DNA from: Metaphire vulgaris
Lineage: Eukaryota; Annelida; Clitellata; Crassiclitellata; Megascolecidae
Direction: 5' to 3'
Length of the DNA: 64,000 nt
NCBI GenBank assembly: GCA_018105865.1
Contig: JACLAT010000147.1
Coordinates: forward strand, 1-64,000
The position numbers and the translations under genes are program-made. The notes beneath the pieces were generated by a model. The model was not told the DNA's origin and did not search any database. It saw only the letters and a list, made by a program, of their open reading frames with translations. Below are positions 1 through 12,759 of the stretch, in pieces. Position 1 is the stretch's first letter, and every line of letters begins with the position of its first letter.

Positions 1-335
1 TTTATGTCTTTATATGCTTCCTGTGTCCTGTTTTGCTGAAATTATTTGTATTTCTGTACATTTATTTTATAGCAACCAAAGACTTAAACATTGGTGAAAA
101 GTGTTATGGAGAAAATATTTCTGATTTAAAGTTTGCAGATGATGTCACCTTGCTTGCAGAATCCAGGAAAGATCTACAAAACTGACAGACAAAGTCAATA
201 TCACGAGCCAAAGATTGGCCTTCGATAAAGCGCCCAGCAAACTAAAACTATGGTGGTCAGCACAACAGGAAAAGAAGATGTGATTAACTCTAGAAAGTAC
301 AGAAATTGAACAGGTCAAAAGCTTTACATATGTAG
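1..335 (+). mobile_element. RTE-type LINE, RT fragment (5' half of split copy)
   Basis: Translation of 120-180 reads NISDLKFADDVTLLAES, the FADD catalytic box of a LINE reverse transcriptase. KTMVVSTTG and the start of the next conserved block follow, with stops inside. At 335 the LINE is interrupted by a hAT element and resumes at 1446. Compared with the sister copy at 32500-33325, about 300 bp between the words ATAACAAG and AATACCATC are missing. Confidence 0.8.
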
Positions 336-1445
336 CAGAGATGTAGCAAGTACACAATGCTTCAAGTACAAGTACCTGGCCTCCGAGTACAAGTACAAGT
401 ACCTGGCCTCCGAGTACAAGTACAAGTACCTGGCCTCCGAGTACGAGCACAAGTACCTGGCCTCCGAGTACAAGTACAAGTACCTGGCCTCCGAGTACGA
501 GTACAAGTACAAGGCCTCCGAGTACAAGTACAAGTACCTGGCCTCCAAGTACTAGTACAAGCACAAGTACTGAAGCCTCAAGTACAAGTACCGAAGTCTC
601 GAGTACAAATACAAGTACCGATCCTCATAGCCAAATACAAACAGCAAGTAGGCCTACACTTTATTAACGGGTAGCTGTTTGTCACGGTTATTGAATAAAA
701 TGGTGCTAGAACAAAATGTCCGAGGACAAAATGTCACGGACAAAATGTCATGACCCATGGGGATAAAATGTCAGCGGACAAAATGCCATCCTAATCCTAA
801 CCCTAAACCGTGACATTTTGTCCCCTGACATTTTTTCCGTTGACATTTTGTCCCCATGACATTTTCTACATGACATTTTGTTCGTGACATTTTGTCCTCG
901 GACAGTTTGTCCGGCCACGAATAAAATTGACACTAATAGCATCTAAATATCATCACAGTTGCACTAAAAATAGAGATGATAGTCTTGCATCAGCCCTATG
1001 CGGTCTCGCGATCAAGCCAGCTTGGCTAATCTGTGTTTAATTAAGTGCGCCAGAAGCAGGCACACTAAGGTCTCTAATTAATGGCTGCATTATACAGCCT
1101 GTTGAATTCCTTTCTATTAACTTCACTGTTCCAAAATACGATGGTATCAGTGGCTTCATTATAAATATCGTTGAGTTCCAGGTACTTGGCCATCTGTGAG
1201 GATGTGCTTGTCATTAGCCTAAAGGAACAGCATTACTGGTACCCTTGAAGTACATGTAGCCAGAGATGTAGCAAGTACACAATGCTTCAAGTACAAGTAC
1301 AAGTACCTGGCCTCCGAGTACAAGTACAAGTACTTGCATTCCAAAAACTCTGAGTACAAGTACATGGCCTCCAAGTACAAGTACAAGTACTAAAAATTTG
1401 TACTCGAGTACAACTCAAGTACAAGTACCAAGTACTACATCTCTG
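336..1445. mobile_element. hAT element A with AAGTAC subterminal arrays
   Basis: The ends CAGAGATGTAG...CTACATCTCTG are inverted and flanked by the exact 8-bp duplication ATATGTAG (328-335 and 1446-1453), the hAT signature. Both subterminal regions (about 345-600 and 1270-1435) are arrays of AAGTAC with interspersed ACCTGGCCTCCG. A second left-end copy, CAGAGATGTAGC, begins at 1261, so 1261-1445 may be a compact 185-bp derivative nested in or fused to the larger one. The low-complexity open frames over the arrays are not genes. Confidence 0.8.
702..918. mobile_element. Palindromic TIR element (a), GGACAAAATGTC subrepeats
   Basis: The whole 217 bp is a large imperfect palindrome built from copies of GGACAAAATGTCA in both orientations. 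It is flanked by the exact 9-bp duplication GAATAAAAT (693-701 and 919-927). The ends are GGTGCTAGAACA on the left and, reading inward from the right, GTGGCCGGACAA. It has no coding capacity and is nested inside hAT A. Confidence 0.8.
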
Positions 1446-1757
1446 ATATGTAGGAGGACAAATAACAAGAATACCATCATGGACAAACTCAGAAAAAGGA
1501 GGCTTACATGGTATGGACATGTAAACAGGATGGAAGACTCGAGACTTCCCAAAAAAGCACTCTACACATACAAGGAAGGTAAAAAAGGAAGAGGCAGGCC
1601 CAGAAAAAAATGGATAGACAACATAAAAGAAGATTTGAAAGAAAGACAACTGACAATTGCAGAAGGAGGAAAATGAACATTTGACAAAAAGGCCTGGAAA
1701 TGTTTTCTGACTAGCTATTGCCACTAATGAGTTGGCAGAGAGCAATTATGATGATGA
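1446..1757 (+). mobile_element. RTE-type LINE, 3' end (second half of split copy)
   Basis: The sequence resumes with ATATGTAGGAGG (the hAT target duplication) and encodes MDKLRKRRLTWYGHVNRMED and GRGRPRKKWIDNIKEDL, the C-terminal block typical of RTE-like ORFs. It ends AGCTATTGCCACTAATGAGT followed by an ATG-rich tail and a CTA microsatellite (1757-1794). Confidence 0.8.
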
Positions 1758-1759
1758 TG

Positions 1760-1794
<35 letters not shown>

Positions 1795-2189
1795 CAGCAT
1801 TGACATGAAACCAAATTTATGTGAAACTAGATATTTAGGCTTATCATAGTGCGACTGTGTAGTAAAAATCAAAGTTTGACTTTGATAGCTCACAAAATTC
1901 AAATGAGATGAAAATAGGCAGAAAGGTGAGGAAACAGAGGCGGATTTACCACGGTACCAGGTGGTGCATCAGTACCGGGCCTCCCTTCAAACTTAGGGCC
2001 TCCCTTTTCTAATAATTATTTTTAAAGACTTTTTAATTATAAGTTTCTTTAAAGTAATTTATTTTGGAGATATACATGAATGTTGTATCGTTAGATGTTA
2101 GCAGTGTTTGGACATGGATTAGTAATAATTTAGTATTGAAATGCAATTTAATGCATGCTCCATGTGTGGCGACCATGTGCCACAGATAG

Positions 2190-2220
<31 letters not shown>

Positions 2221-2359
2221 GATTGCTATTATTATTATTATTATTATTAAAGATTGCTTAACTGTATAAACTTGTTAGTTAATAATTTAATCTAATTAAT
2301 TAGCGTTATAATAATGTATTTTGTACTAATTTTAATTAATTAATAAAGTGTTAATTCAT

Positions 2360-4570
2360 GTAAAGCGGACAGAGCACGCGCTAGGCTAAGACGCTAAGGC
2401 TTGGTAAAATTATTAGAATCGCCACGCTGCTTAAAGACGAGAGATAAGTTGTATAAATCGCAAGCGATTTATGGTTCCCGAACTTCGCCGGTCTTTCAGC
2501 CTTGGCGCTGAAAGATGCCGCGATGTAAGGCGGAGGCCGCGCGCGATGCGAGACCTCTGCTGGGAACCGTGCGTCTGGCTGTTCGACGCGTCGCGGCAGC
2601 GGTCGGCTGCGTAGTCGTCGCGACGCCTGAACACGGCGCCGGCTACCAGGGGTGATTAGCGGCGGGCTGGGCCCGTGGAGGTCGCTACCACACCGATACG
2701 CGGCGGCGCCACTGCTTCAGGGGTTCCCTGCTCTGACGGCATCTAAGCGGACGTGGCCTTACAGTTTAAATTCCGCCTAAAGAGGCGCCTGAGAACAAGG
2801 TCCTAACGGCGATCAGCGTGCCGCCAGCGGGCGCGGCGCCTCGCGCTGCCGACGACGCTAGAGGTGGGTCAGTTAAGCTTTCTGGCGGATAAAAGCGCGT
2901 GAGAGGGACATTTGGGAGCGCCCTCAAGGGCTGGTTCTAAAATCGAAAATCTCCGAAATATGGAATTTATGTAGTCCGCGTCAGTGGGCGTGGACGCAGG
3001 CGGCTGTTGAACTAAAGTTCGCTTGAGACGGCGCGCCCAGCTGGTAGGAGCTATTGCCGCGTCGCTTAGCGTGAGCGAGGCCCCTGACCACGCTAAGGAA
3101 AACGTTCTTAAGCAAGTCCCTACTTTTTCCTATTGGCGGCAACTCTGGCGAAAATACAGACTACAGGCAGAAAAATCCGCTAAGTTTCCGTCAAAAGTTT
3201 CAAAACTCTGAAAATTTCAGTCTTTGTCATGAGATCGTCTTTTCGCATTGTGCTTGCTTATACTGAGGCGATAGAGTAAAGAAAGCACAGCGATTGAAAG
3301 CGAGTATTTGGAGCCCGTTTAAAGTGCTAAAGCTTATCGTTTCATACTGGCGTATCAAAGACTATTGATTGCAGCTCCTGTGCGCTAGTTATTGTGGCTG
3401 CGGACGCGTCTAGTCAGCGCGTCTTTGTCCGTGTGACCAGTGTTGCCACTGTAGCCATTGTTGTCATTGTTGTTTGGTTTATTAATAAATAAGAATAAAC
3501 CAATAAAGGCAAGTTGTGTTCGTGTCTTTGAAAGTCGCTGTGACGCGGAGTCTCAGCGCACTGTCCGTGAAGGTGAGTCTTGGCTGTGATGAACCTCGCC
3601 TACCTGAGGTCACGTTAGTGCCCAGGAGGTCAATTCTGAGCCAAGGAGAGACAGATGCCCGCCTGTTGTAAAGGCGCGGGAGACAGTTTGGGTGAATCGG
3701 CGGCCAAGGAAAAAGTGGACGCCGTCCATTCAGGCACGGATAACCTTGGGTTTGGTGAAAGCGCTGAGGAAGCAAACAGGCGCCGCTGCCCGTCTACAAG
3801 CGAGAGCAGAGATTACCCAGCGTGTGAGGAAGCCAAGAGACAACGCCGCCTGTCTATAAGAGAGCGGAAACGGCTAGATTGCCGAGAATGAAGAGACGTG
3901 GGGCCAAGTCGAAGTCAGAGACTAGAATACCTATCAAAATCGCTTAAGGCGCCGAGACCAAGCGGTGGCCAGCGATAAGAGGCATGAGTTAAAGGGTCTC
4001 TCGGACGAGGCGGGCCGGAACGGATAGAGTCAGAGGAGGAAAACGAGAACCCTACGTTGAGGAGCGGCCATCTCAGTGTGCTGCCTGCCGGCAGGCGCGG
4101 ACACCTCCTCTGATGTCGGAGAGCCGAAAGGGAAACTGACACCGCCGATCAGGCAGAGTCGGCGGCTGATGGCGATCGGGATACCGGCGGGCGTTGAGCC
4201 GCCACGACGACCGCCGCGGCGCTCACGAGACCGCGAGCGGCGGAATCGCCACACATGAGTCTATGTTAAGAAAGCCTATATCACATATACCCTGGTTTAG
4301 CTGACCTCAATTAATAGTATGGCTCATAATGGCTGTACTCTTAACGCAGTGACGGCGGTTGGCGCCGGGTTGTTTTGGCCACCGGGGATCGTAGATGCCC
4401 GGCCTCTTCATCGTTATGCAGATTAGGGGTACTGCATGACTCAACCTGAGTGCCTCTACAGTGTGCCTCGACGGTCAATTCTTACCACAGTACCACCGGT
4501 CAAGAAGCGCGAGAAATGGGAGCAGTGGCGGCTCCACCAGGCAGCCAGGGCTCGTGCCCCCTACTGAGAT
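2360..4570. other. GC- and CpG-rich block of unknown identity
   Basis: Composition changes abruptly at about 2360, from AT-rich to strongly GC- and CpG-rich, and falls back after 4260-4570. The block has no long open frame. The best, about 78 codons at 3655-3891 on the plus strand, is Arg/Glu-rich and unrecognised. A cluster of AATAAA-like signals sits at 3484-3503 after a GT-rich stretch, as in the R/U5 region of an LTR. It could be the LTR and leader of a decayed LTR retroelement, but no gag, RT or primer-binding site was found. Confidence 0.4.
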
Positions 4571-4598
4571 ACTGGCCCCCTGTTGAGACCCTATACTA

Positions 4599-4634
<36 letters not shown>

Positions 4635-4931
4635 ATATATATACTATACTATATATAAAAATTCACCAAAAAATATTTAAAAATTGCAAATTTGCCAAAA
4701 TTGCAAACAAAATTGCAAAAATTGCCTAAAATTTGCACAAATTACCTAAAATTTGGCACAAATTTTCTCGCCCCCAAGAAAAGTGTGAAATGACGCCACT
4801 GTACTTAATACTACATACCTAACAACAAATGGTTGGCCACCCCATGATTAGAAGTTGCCACCCCAACGGCCCCCCCCACTTGCCAAATCCTGGAACCGCG
4901 ACTGAATGGGAGGAGTATGTGTATTTGTATG

Positions 4932-5207
4932 CAGTGGCGTTGCTAGGCAAAGTGCCGACTGAGGCGAAAATAAAAAGTGCTGCCTTTTGATGGCGGAAAA
5001 TTTTCAAAATTTCCTGGGAAAAAACCTCACCAATCAAGTCTTTAAAAAAGTATGACAAGCAAAAATAACGTTATCGAGTCTCTAAAAAAGTCTGACAAGC
5101 AAAAAACCCTAATAATTATAAAAAATTAGGAAATCTCGAAAATGCCGCCGCTAGGGCAAGTGCCACCTGGGGCGCTTTGCCCTCTCTGCCCCCTCACTAC
5201 GCCACTG
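4932..5207. mobile_element. Short hAT MITE, CAGTGGCG ends
   Basis: The inverted ends CAGTGGCGTTGC...CTACGCCACTG are flanked by the exact 8-bp duplication TTTGTATG (4924-4931 and 5208-5215). At 276 bp it has no coding capacity. Its intact duplication marks it as a relatively recent insertion in the larger hAT. Confidence 0.85.
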
Positions 5208-6167
5208 TTTGTATGCCTCCGTACCTTTGGAATGGCATTGCATAGTTGCATACAGACTAACGCCATCACTCATTTGTCTTACCGTAAAATGCGTAACACC
5301 GTGACGGTGACCTTTTTGGCAAATGATTACAAATCTTAGTTAAACTTGGTGCTTTTTTTTCTAGAAAAAGGTACTGGAACTCATCTTCATGTATGATTAA
5401 ATTCATAAGATATAAGTTCAAATAACACTTAAATAAATTAAATTAATTTATACGTCATAACACGTGGATTATAGCGCATTGATATCTAACAGATCAATAG
5501 GCTGTCATCCTTAGCCATACTGAACATTGAAAATGAACTCATAAAGACAATCGACTTTGCACAGCTAGTGGAGGCCTTTGCTACAACAAAAGTTAAATGG
5601 CGACATGTTGAGACAATTTAGACTAATTACCAATTATGGTGAGCTACCAGTACACTACTAATATTATTATAAACAGACGACAGGTCGACCGTGCCCCAGT
5701 TCTTGTACACTGACTGCACGACTGCAAATTCAATGCAAGTTTATTTGAGTTGAAGTTAATGGCATTTAATTGTTTCATTTTTCAATGGCGTTTGTTTTAT
5801 TTTTACTTCTTTAAGTGACCACGATGGTGCCGGAGGGCCTCCATGGAAATATTTGCACCGGGCCTCCAAAATGTAAAGCCGCCTCTGTGGGGAAATATGT
5901 ACTGTACACGTGTGGCAATTTTGATAGAAATGTATTTGGGAATTTTTAAGAAATCATAGTTTTCCTGCTGTTTTTTTCGTAGACACCCTGTATATATACT
6001 TCTTCTGTGGAGTTCTATAATGGCAATACTACCAGTTCCAGGGTATCTTATACTTTAAGTATTCTTTCATGTACTACCTACTTAGACTTCTGGGTACTAC
6101 CTCCACTTTATCTACCTACGGTACTACCGTAGGTAGATAAAACTCTAAAACTCTGCTACTTCAGGTA

Positions 6168-6369
<202 letters not shown>

Positions 6370-6438
6370 AGCCATCAGATAGTAAAATCTTAGCCGAACA
6401 GCTAAGTCGACACCTTAATTGGGAAATCGGTTCCTGTG

Positions 6439-7480
6439 TATCGTATTTTCGCGCGTACTGCCCGCACCCCCGGATAGTCCACACCCGCGGATAGCCAGCG
6501 AAAAATATATATCCTGTAAAATTTGAATCAGAAAGCCCGCACCTCCGCACCCTCGCATTGCCCTCACCCTTCCATTCATGGTGATGGGTGAGAATTGGAG
6601 ACAAAAGTATTGGGGCGAGGAGGGAATTGGCCGTCAACAGGGCAGGAGAGGGGTTGACCAGGACGGGGCGGGGTAGAAGTCTTATCCCGTGCAGACCTCT
6701 ACTACCAGTTATGGTAGCCTGAAGTGTACTGGCTACTTTATTTCTATGCCGTAATGCCGTAAGAGTACTGTAGACGGGCGTCAGCTGCCCAGGCTTTGTA
6801 ATCTGCCCGGGCTCCTTGTTGACTCTGCCCGGTAATTATGTCCCTACGTGTCTATGGTGCTGGAGATGTTACCCCATTACCAGTAGAGTCTAGACAGAGC
6901 CATGCCAGTAGTGTAGGAAGGGGTGGGGAGTCGGGCATCTCATCCCGAACGGCGGCATTTTTTAGGGGGTACCAGTAATAAATTTGTAGGGGCCGGATGA
7001 TTCTAAGTGGAAGAAAGGGAAAGTGTCTGTTCCTAGTGTTGACAAAGGAAAAAGGAATGAAGTAGAAAGGCTAGTGATGATCTTTTGTCGTGGTCTTCAC
7101 GCGGCTCTTCCACCCAGGGCAGAGCCAACCCATGCAACGCCACTGGGTCACGCTAGTACAAAGCTGTGGGCAGCTGCAAACATTCCTGACACCTACGGCA
7201 ACCAACGTAACTTGATACAGCTGGCATCAGATAAGCTGATACCTTTGTGGCGTTCTCTGAGAACAAGGGCCCAAATCTGTGTTTCAGGGGTAATTGGGAG
7301 TAGGGGAAAGGAAATGGGTGGGAAGGGAATAATGAGATGCAGTGGAAAGAGCTGCGGTCTGTTGACACAGTTTCAGTAGAATTTGAATTAGATTGCCCGC
7401 ACCTCAGCATTGCCCGCACCTGGCATTTTTGTTTGTAAAAAATCGCATAGCCAGCGGGCAGTACGTGTGAAAATACGGTA
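6439..7480. mobile_element. TIR element K1 (TACCGTATTTTC-type ends)
   Basis: The left end TATCGTATTTTCGCGCGTAC and the right end (inward TACCGTATTTTCACACGTAC) are inverted and continue into CTGCCCGC on both sides. The next arms also match (AGCCAGCG, CCGCACC). The interior is non-coding as far as I can see; an open frame at 7023-7379 (about 118 codons) is unrecognised and crosses repeat sequence. The superfamily is unassigned. The outer motif is shared with K2 and K3. Confidence 0.65.
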
Positions 7481-7629
7481 GTGGCCAGGTGGCGTCAGTC
7501 ATCCTGGGAAATAATTTTAAATAAGGCCCTGTTCACAACAATATCTTGCATTGCTCAATAAATTTAAATAAGAAATATTTTTGATGATATCGACAAAACT
7601 TTCCAGGTTCCACATGATTCGTTCTGCCC

Positions 7630-7930
7630 GGAATACCTAGCGACGCTTGTTTGAAGGCCAGCATGGAGTAGCTGACAGCTCACCTATGATCCAGCAAGCG
7701 AATCCAACTGTATGTTCCACCCCGTCTAAGACCATCAAGTTTGGAGAATGCTCATTCTCACACGGAAATTCTCTCCTCTGGAATTCATTGCCGGACTGGT
7801 ATCATCTGCCACCCCTTTGCAGAGTTCGCGACAAAGTTAAAGACGCATCTATTCAACATCTCGTTCCCAGGTTCCTTGTAAACTGCCCTTGATTTTGTTC
7901 TCTGCTATGCTATGGCACTATATAAATTGT
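7630..7930 (+). mobile_element. CR1/L2-type LINE, 3' fragment
   Basis: The words CPEYLATL, KFGECSFSHGNSLLWNSLPD and RDKVKDASIQHL recall the C-terminal block of the better-preserved LINEs in this window (FGxRSFxRGNPxxWNxLP). It ends with the family's characteristic 3' motif, GCACTATATAAATTGTC. It is heavily frameshifted. Confidence 0.7.
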
Positions 7931-8628
7931 CACGAACAATAACAATACCAATAAAACAGCACATTAACCATGCTTTTTTTAAACTACTAAAATTTGTTGC
8001 TATTAAACAAAGACATAATAACATATCCTCTTTGAAACATTGATAGGTCCAATTTAAGTGCAATTGCTCTAACAGAATCAAGCGTAGCAACGGGAGGGGT
8101 AAAGGGAATGCTGAAAGCTTGCGCCCTTTTGTCTGACCGTTTTGTCGGGGTGCCAATGTAGAGTGTGACAAGGGGACAACTTTTTATCCCATCCTTATGC
8201 CGCAGCCAAAGATATTTTTCTTTCCCTGGATTGATTTTCCCAGTCCCCACTCCATCCCCACAGTATTTTCCCCATACACACTAGCAACTTCCGTCCCCCC
8301 GTTGTTCCCACATTATGCCTATTCACATTTTAATAAAAGCACTTATAATGTAATACTACGTTTTTGCTTCTAAGGAAGATGTAACGTCCTGTTTTCGATT
8401 GTTAAATGGTAATATAATTAAAGTTTAAGTATGAACAACAAGAGCATTTTTAGCAGCATCAGCGCCCCGGTCCTCCGCTGTGCGACTGGCCAGTAAAAAT
8501 GTCGTTGTTGTTAGTATCATTACTAACAGGACAACTTCCATAGAGTCGTAGCATAACAAAGGCCAAAGTCAAAGGCGCTGTCGGCAATGGTGACATGTCA
8601 ATGAGGAATGGAATATGTTGATCTTTAA

Positions 8629-9570
8629 CCCATTAATGCGGAATTAAATTTTAAAAGTTGTCACCATTTAGGGTAATTAATTTAGAGAAAAAGCGTTCAT
8701 ATGAACTGTGAACATATACGTCTTAAATTTACTACATCTCAGGCTACATAGAAGCTAAAGAAATGAGGCTTGCACCGTTGTTTAGCATTTTTATTGTTCT
8801 TTCTAACCATTCGTGCACCCCCAAAAATGTTGGGGTAGGATCCACTTTACAGCCTAAAATCGGCCCCTCTCCAAAGTTTTGTTCAAAGCTCAATAGCAAA
8901 ACGTTTTCAGTGGTGACCCCACTTTTGTGAGTGGCAAAGTTATAGAGGGGTGTATTTGGAACAGAATAGTTCAAAAATATTGAAGATCGGATCCAAATTG
9001 GGGTAGTTATCACTTTTTGAACCCTAGAACTCATTGCTTGGAGAAATTTTTTTTGCAAATTTTGCAAGCTGAAAAATTACATTTCAGTATATTTCAGGCT
9101 AGAAGTTAAACAAATGAGGTTTGTACTGCTGTTTAGCATTTTTATTGTTCTTTCTAACCATCCGTGCCAAAAAATAAATTTTGGGGGTAAGGTTCACTCT
9201 ACAGCCTAAAATCGGACCCCTCCAAAAAACATTTTTCAAAGCTCAATAGCACAAAATTTTCAGCGGTGACCCCCCTTATGTGAGCAGCAAATTTATAGAG
9301 GGGTGTAACTGGAACAGAATAGTTTAAAAATTTTGAAGATCGGACCACATTTGGGTAGTTAGGATTTTTCGAACCCTAGAAATGACACTTTTGCAAAGCC
9401 AAAATCCAACCCTCTGTCGAATAAAACCTATTTTCCTACCTTATAGTGGGCACAATAGCTAAAGAAAAGCTATCATCTACCGAATGGATAACAGCTAAAT
9501 CGAATTATTGCATTGGAATGTTTATACATACATACACCATTCATAATGGTCGCTATTTACTGACCGGGAT
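8629..9570 (+). repeat. TTAA-family repeat, copy R1 (two tandem units)
   Basis: It starts at TTAACCCATTAATGCGG (TTAA at 8625-8628) and contains two tandem diverged units of about 340 bp (about 8725-9055 and 9080-9400). Key words are CAGGCTAcATAGAAGCTA, TTGTTTAGCATTTTTATTG and CCATCCGTGCC. The right end appears truncated where the LINE endonuclease sequence begins near 9575. A complete relative is at 57141-58192. Confidence 0.7.
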
Positions 9571-9574
9571 CGCA

Positions 9575-12130
9575 GAGAGTTTGTGATCAGTTTTTCAAAG
9601 AACTCTCATCCCTTCTTGAGTCGCTGACAACTTTTAATTGCATGACTCTTGTGGCGGGAGACATAAATGTCCACCTCGAGAAGCGCTTGGACGCGGACAG
9701 CCACAGATTTCATCAGATTATCAAAGGATTTAACATGAAGCAATTCGTCTCTGAACCTACCCATGACCTTGGCGGCCTGCTAGATGTGGTCATCGCTTCG
9801 GCCGACTGTGCTCTAGAGGATGTCACCGTGGGTGAGTCTGGTCTATCGGACCATAAGCTAATACACTGGTCGATGCCAGTCACTAGCTCTAACCCAGAGT
9901 ACATGACTATATCGCGAAGGAACTGGAGGAATTTCGATCATGATCAGTTTATCATGAAACTTAAGGGATCTTTGCTCTGTTCACCGGCTGACGCTGCCAT
10001 GTCAGCTACAGAGCTTGCAGACCGCTACCACTCGGTCATCACCTGCATCTTGGATGATCTCGCACCGGTCAAATCAAGCAAAGTGAGGACCCGCTCTGTC
10101 GACCGTTTTACGACGCTGATTGCAGACAGGCCCGTCGAGTCGCACGTCGCGAGTCTATTTGAAGAATAGGGGGACTGACCAAGAATCCGACGCATTTAAC
10201 TCTTGGCGCACCGCGCTTAAAGCGAGTAGGCGCTTAGTTAGATGCAAAGGACGCAAATATTGGAATCGAACTCTGCAGGATGGAAAACAAGACACTAAGC
10301 GGATGTGGAGTAATCTTGACAAGCTGTTGGGTAAAGAGGATTCTAGCTCAAAGGCATGTCTTGAATTCTCAGCTGATGACTTTCATCGACATATCGATGA
10401 TAAGATTGATAACATTCGAAACAAGACGTCTTCAGCTGTGCCTGTGACGTTCACTCATTACTCTGGACCTGACCTTTTGGAATTCATAGGCCCAACGACT
10501 GAGGAAGTCATAGAGCTTGTCAGATCATCGTCTAATAAGTATTGTCTCCTGGATCCACTTCCTACATGGCTCCTAAAAGATTCGATTGATGTGCTTGCAC
10601 CATTCTTGAGGACACTTATGACTGCTTCTTTGAACAGTGGAGAGTTCCCGCTGTCATGGAAACGAGCCATCGTTATACCACATCTCAAACGGCCAGGACT
10701 CGAACAAAACGATGTGGTTAACTACAGACCTGTCTCCAACCTACCCTTTCTCTCCAAGCTACTGGAGAAATTCGTCAACAAGCAGCTGGTCGCTCATCTT
10801 GTGAAGAATGATCTTATGCCAAGGAACCAGTCAGCATACCGAAAGGGCACTCCACCGAGACAGCCATACTAAGAATCTACAACGACATCGTAGACGCCAT
10901 TGCCAATGGTCATGTAGCTGTTCTTTGCCTCCTCGACCTTTCTGCGGCCTTTGATACTGTCGATCATGCTACCCTCATTCGACGCCTTGAAATATCTTAT
11001 GGCCTCAAGGGGCAGGTCTTATCCTGGCTCCGTGACTACGTAACGGAAGAATGCAGTCGGTCCGCTGTAACGCCTAACGTCATTATACAGCAATGTCCTG
11101 AGCGGTGTTCCCCAGGGTCTGTGTTGGCCCTCTTTTGTTCATATTGTATGTTGCTGATGTTGGCGAATCATCAAAGCCTTTGGACTAGACTCGCACAGTT
11201 ATGCTGATGATAGCCAAATATATTCCTTCTGTCTACCGCAGACTCGGACAGATTGCGGTCAAGGATCATTGAATGCATAGCTGAGGTCAAATCATGGATG
11301 TCATCTAATCGCCTGTCGCTTAACTCAGGGAAGACTGAGTTCCTTTGGCTAAGCTCCCGAGAAGGAGATCCCAAATAAACAGGACACCGTTTGAAATAGA
11401 GGACACTGTCATTGCTCCCTCTACCACCGTCACGACTGCTCGGCGTTATTTTTTTGATGAGACACTGTCGTTCACGGATCATATAAGTAACGTGACACGT
11501 GTCTGTTATTATCAGTTGCGGAGAATCAGAAGCATCATGCGATATATACCAATGGATGCTGCGATACAACTGATTCGGGCGCTTGTTCTATCCAGGATTG
11601 ACCAATGCAATGGAGTCCTCCTCGGCCTTCCAGAGAGCCAGCTAAGCCGCCTCCAGTCGGTGCTCAATGCATCCTCTCGCTTGATCTTTGGAGCCCGCTG
11701 GAATGATCACGTGACACCGTTGCTTAGAGACAAGCTTCACTGGCTTGTTCGAGAACGCATCACTTACAAGCGATGCCTGATTACATATCGGGCCCTGAAC
11801 GACACCACCTGTCCTGACTACATATCAACACTCGTGATGCAGGGCAACGATTTAACGACAGACGCCGCGGAACTTCGATCCAGTAGTCGGACATTTTGAT
11901 CGCCCCTCCGCTTTCAAGACTGCCGTGTTCGTGACAGATCAGTCACGCGGGGAAACCCAGCCCTGTGGAACTTCGTTGCGGCGAGCGATGTTATTAATGC
12001 GAAGTCCGTCGGCTGTTTTGAGAAGCTCCTAAAGACACTTATTTAACATCTCTTATAAGTGACTCCTTTGTAAAGCGCTCTTGACTTTAACTCCAGTTAT
12101 GCTACTGCGCTATATAAATTGTCGATCACC
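9575..12130 (+). mobile_element. CR1/L2-type LINE with endonuclease and reverse transcriptase (degenerate)
   Basis: 9642-9900 encodes the end of an apurinic-type endonuclease: VAGDINVHLE, THDLGGLLDVVIA and LSDHKLIHW, with the catalytic GDxN and SDH. From 10440 the reverse transcriptase follows: SSNKYCLLDPLPTWLLK, WKRAIVIPHLKRPGL, NYRPVSNLPFLSKLLE, AYRKG, CLLDLSAAFDTVDH and YADDSQIYS, the catalytic box near 11200. The C-terminal block reaches 11900. Several frameshifts and stops separate the pieces, for example near 10150, 10860 and 11340. The 3' end is GCGCTATATAAATTGTCG at about 12107-12124. A dead copy. Confidence 0.88.
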
Positions 12131-12536
12131 GTTGCGGAATAGACGCTGAAGTTGCGCGCTCCATATACGCGGCGAACCCCGTTGGTGAACGTTTGACGCA
12201 CGCCGTTTACATGTGGCGAACCCCGTTAAGAGGGTAAACAAATCTTCTATTGGGTTACTAAATACTCTACATACAGAAAAACAAGAACACCTACACCCTG
12301 TCATCAATATTACTATTATTGTCAGCTTGATAATAAGCAGATATTACTGTACTACTTTCCAAAGCGCTATATAAATTTACGAGGTTTTACTTACCTACTG
12401 ATACCGTTACCACAGTAATACCATAGTAAATGTCCCTGCCTCTAAGGTATTACCACATGACAAGAACCTGTTACCACAGTATTACCACAGTTTTTGGCCA
12501 AATTTCCCCCATAACCGCTGTTATTAATGCGGTAAC

Positions 12537-12714
12537 CAGTGATGGGCAACTAGTTAACTAATTAGTTGCTAACTAAAAGTTTAACTAATTTTTTTACTTA
12601 TCTCCATAGTTTAATTAAATATAAATAGTTTAGTTAAAATGATAGTTTAACTGAAAATTTTTAGTTAGTAACTAAATAGTTTAACTAAAACTTTTTAGTG
12701 TCCTGAATTTTCAA

Positions 12715-12759
<45 letters not shown>

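Larger units (their letters stand above)
1935..5887. mobile_element. hAT element with CAGAGGCGG ends, containing other insertions
   Basis: The left end CAGAGGCGGATTTACC and the right end (inward CAGAGGCGGCTTTAC) are inverted. The flanks TGAGGAAA and TGGGGAAA match at 7 of 8 positions. The interior holds an ATT microsatellite (2187-2250), the GC-rich block at 2360-4570, a TA microsatellite (about 4590-4645) and a complete 276-bp hAT (4932-5207). No transposase was recognised, so this is probably a non-autonomous element enlarged by insertions. Confidence 0.65.

Noticed and set aside
145..674. Open frames of repeated VLVLGG / YLYSEAR / VQVQVPGLR residues
   Set aside because: They are translations of the AAGTAC minisatellite arm of a hAT element on both strands; every frame is open because the unit length is a multiple of three.
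4519..4801. Possible hAT between CAGTGGCGGCTCC and ...GACGCCACTG
   Set aside because: The ends look hAT-like but the flanking 8 bp (AATGGGAG and TACTTAAT) do not match, so the pairing is unproven.
7023..7379. 118-codon open frame inside element K1
   Set aside because: No domain is recognised, the frame crosses a word that looks like a hAT terminus (AACGCCACTG), and composition is like the surrounding repeat.
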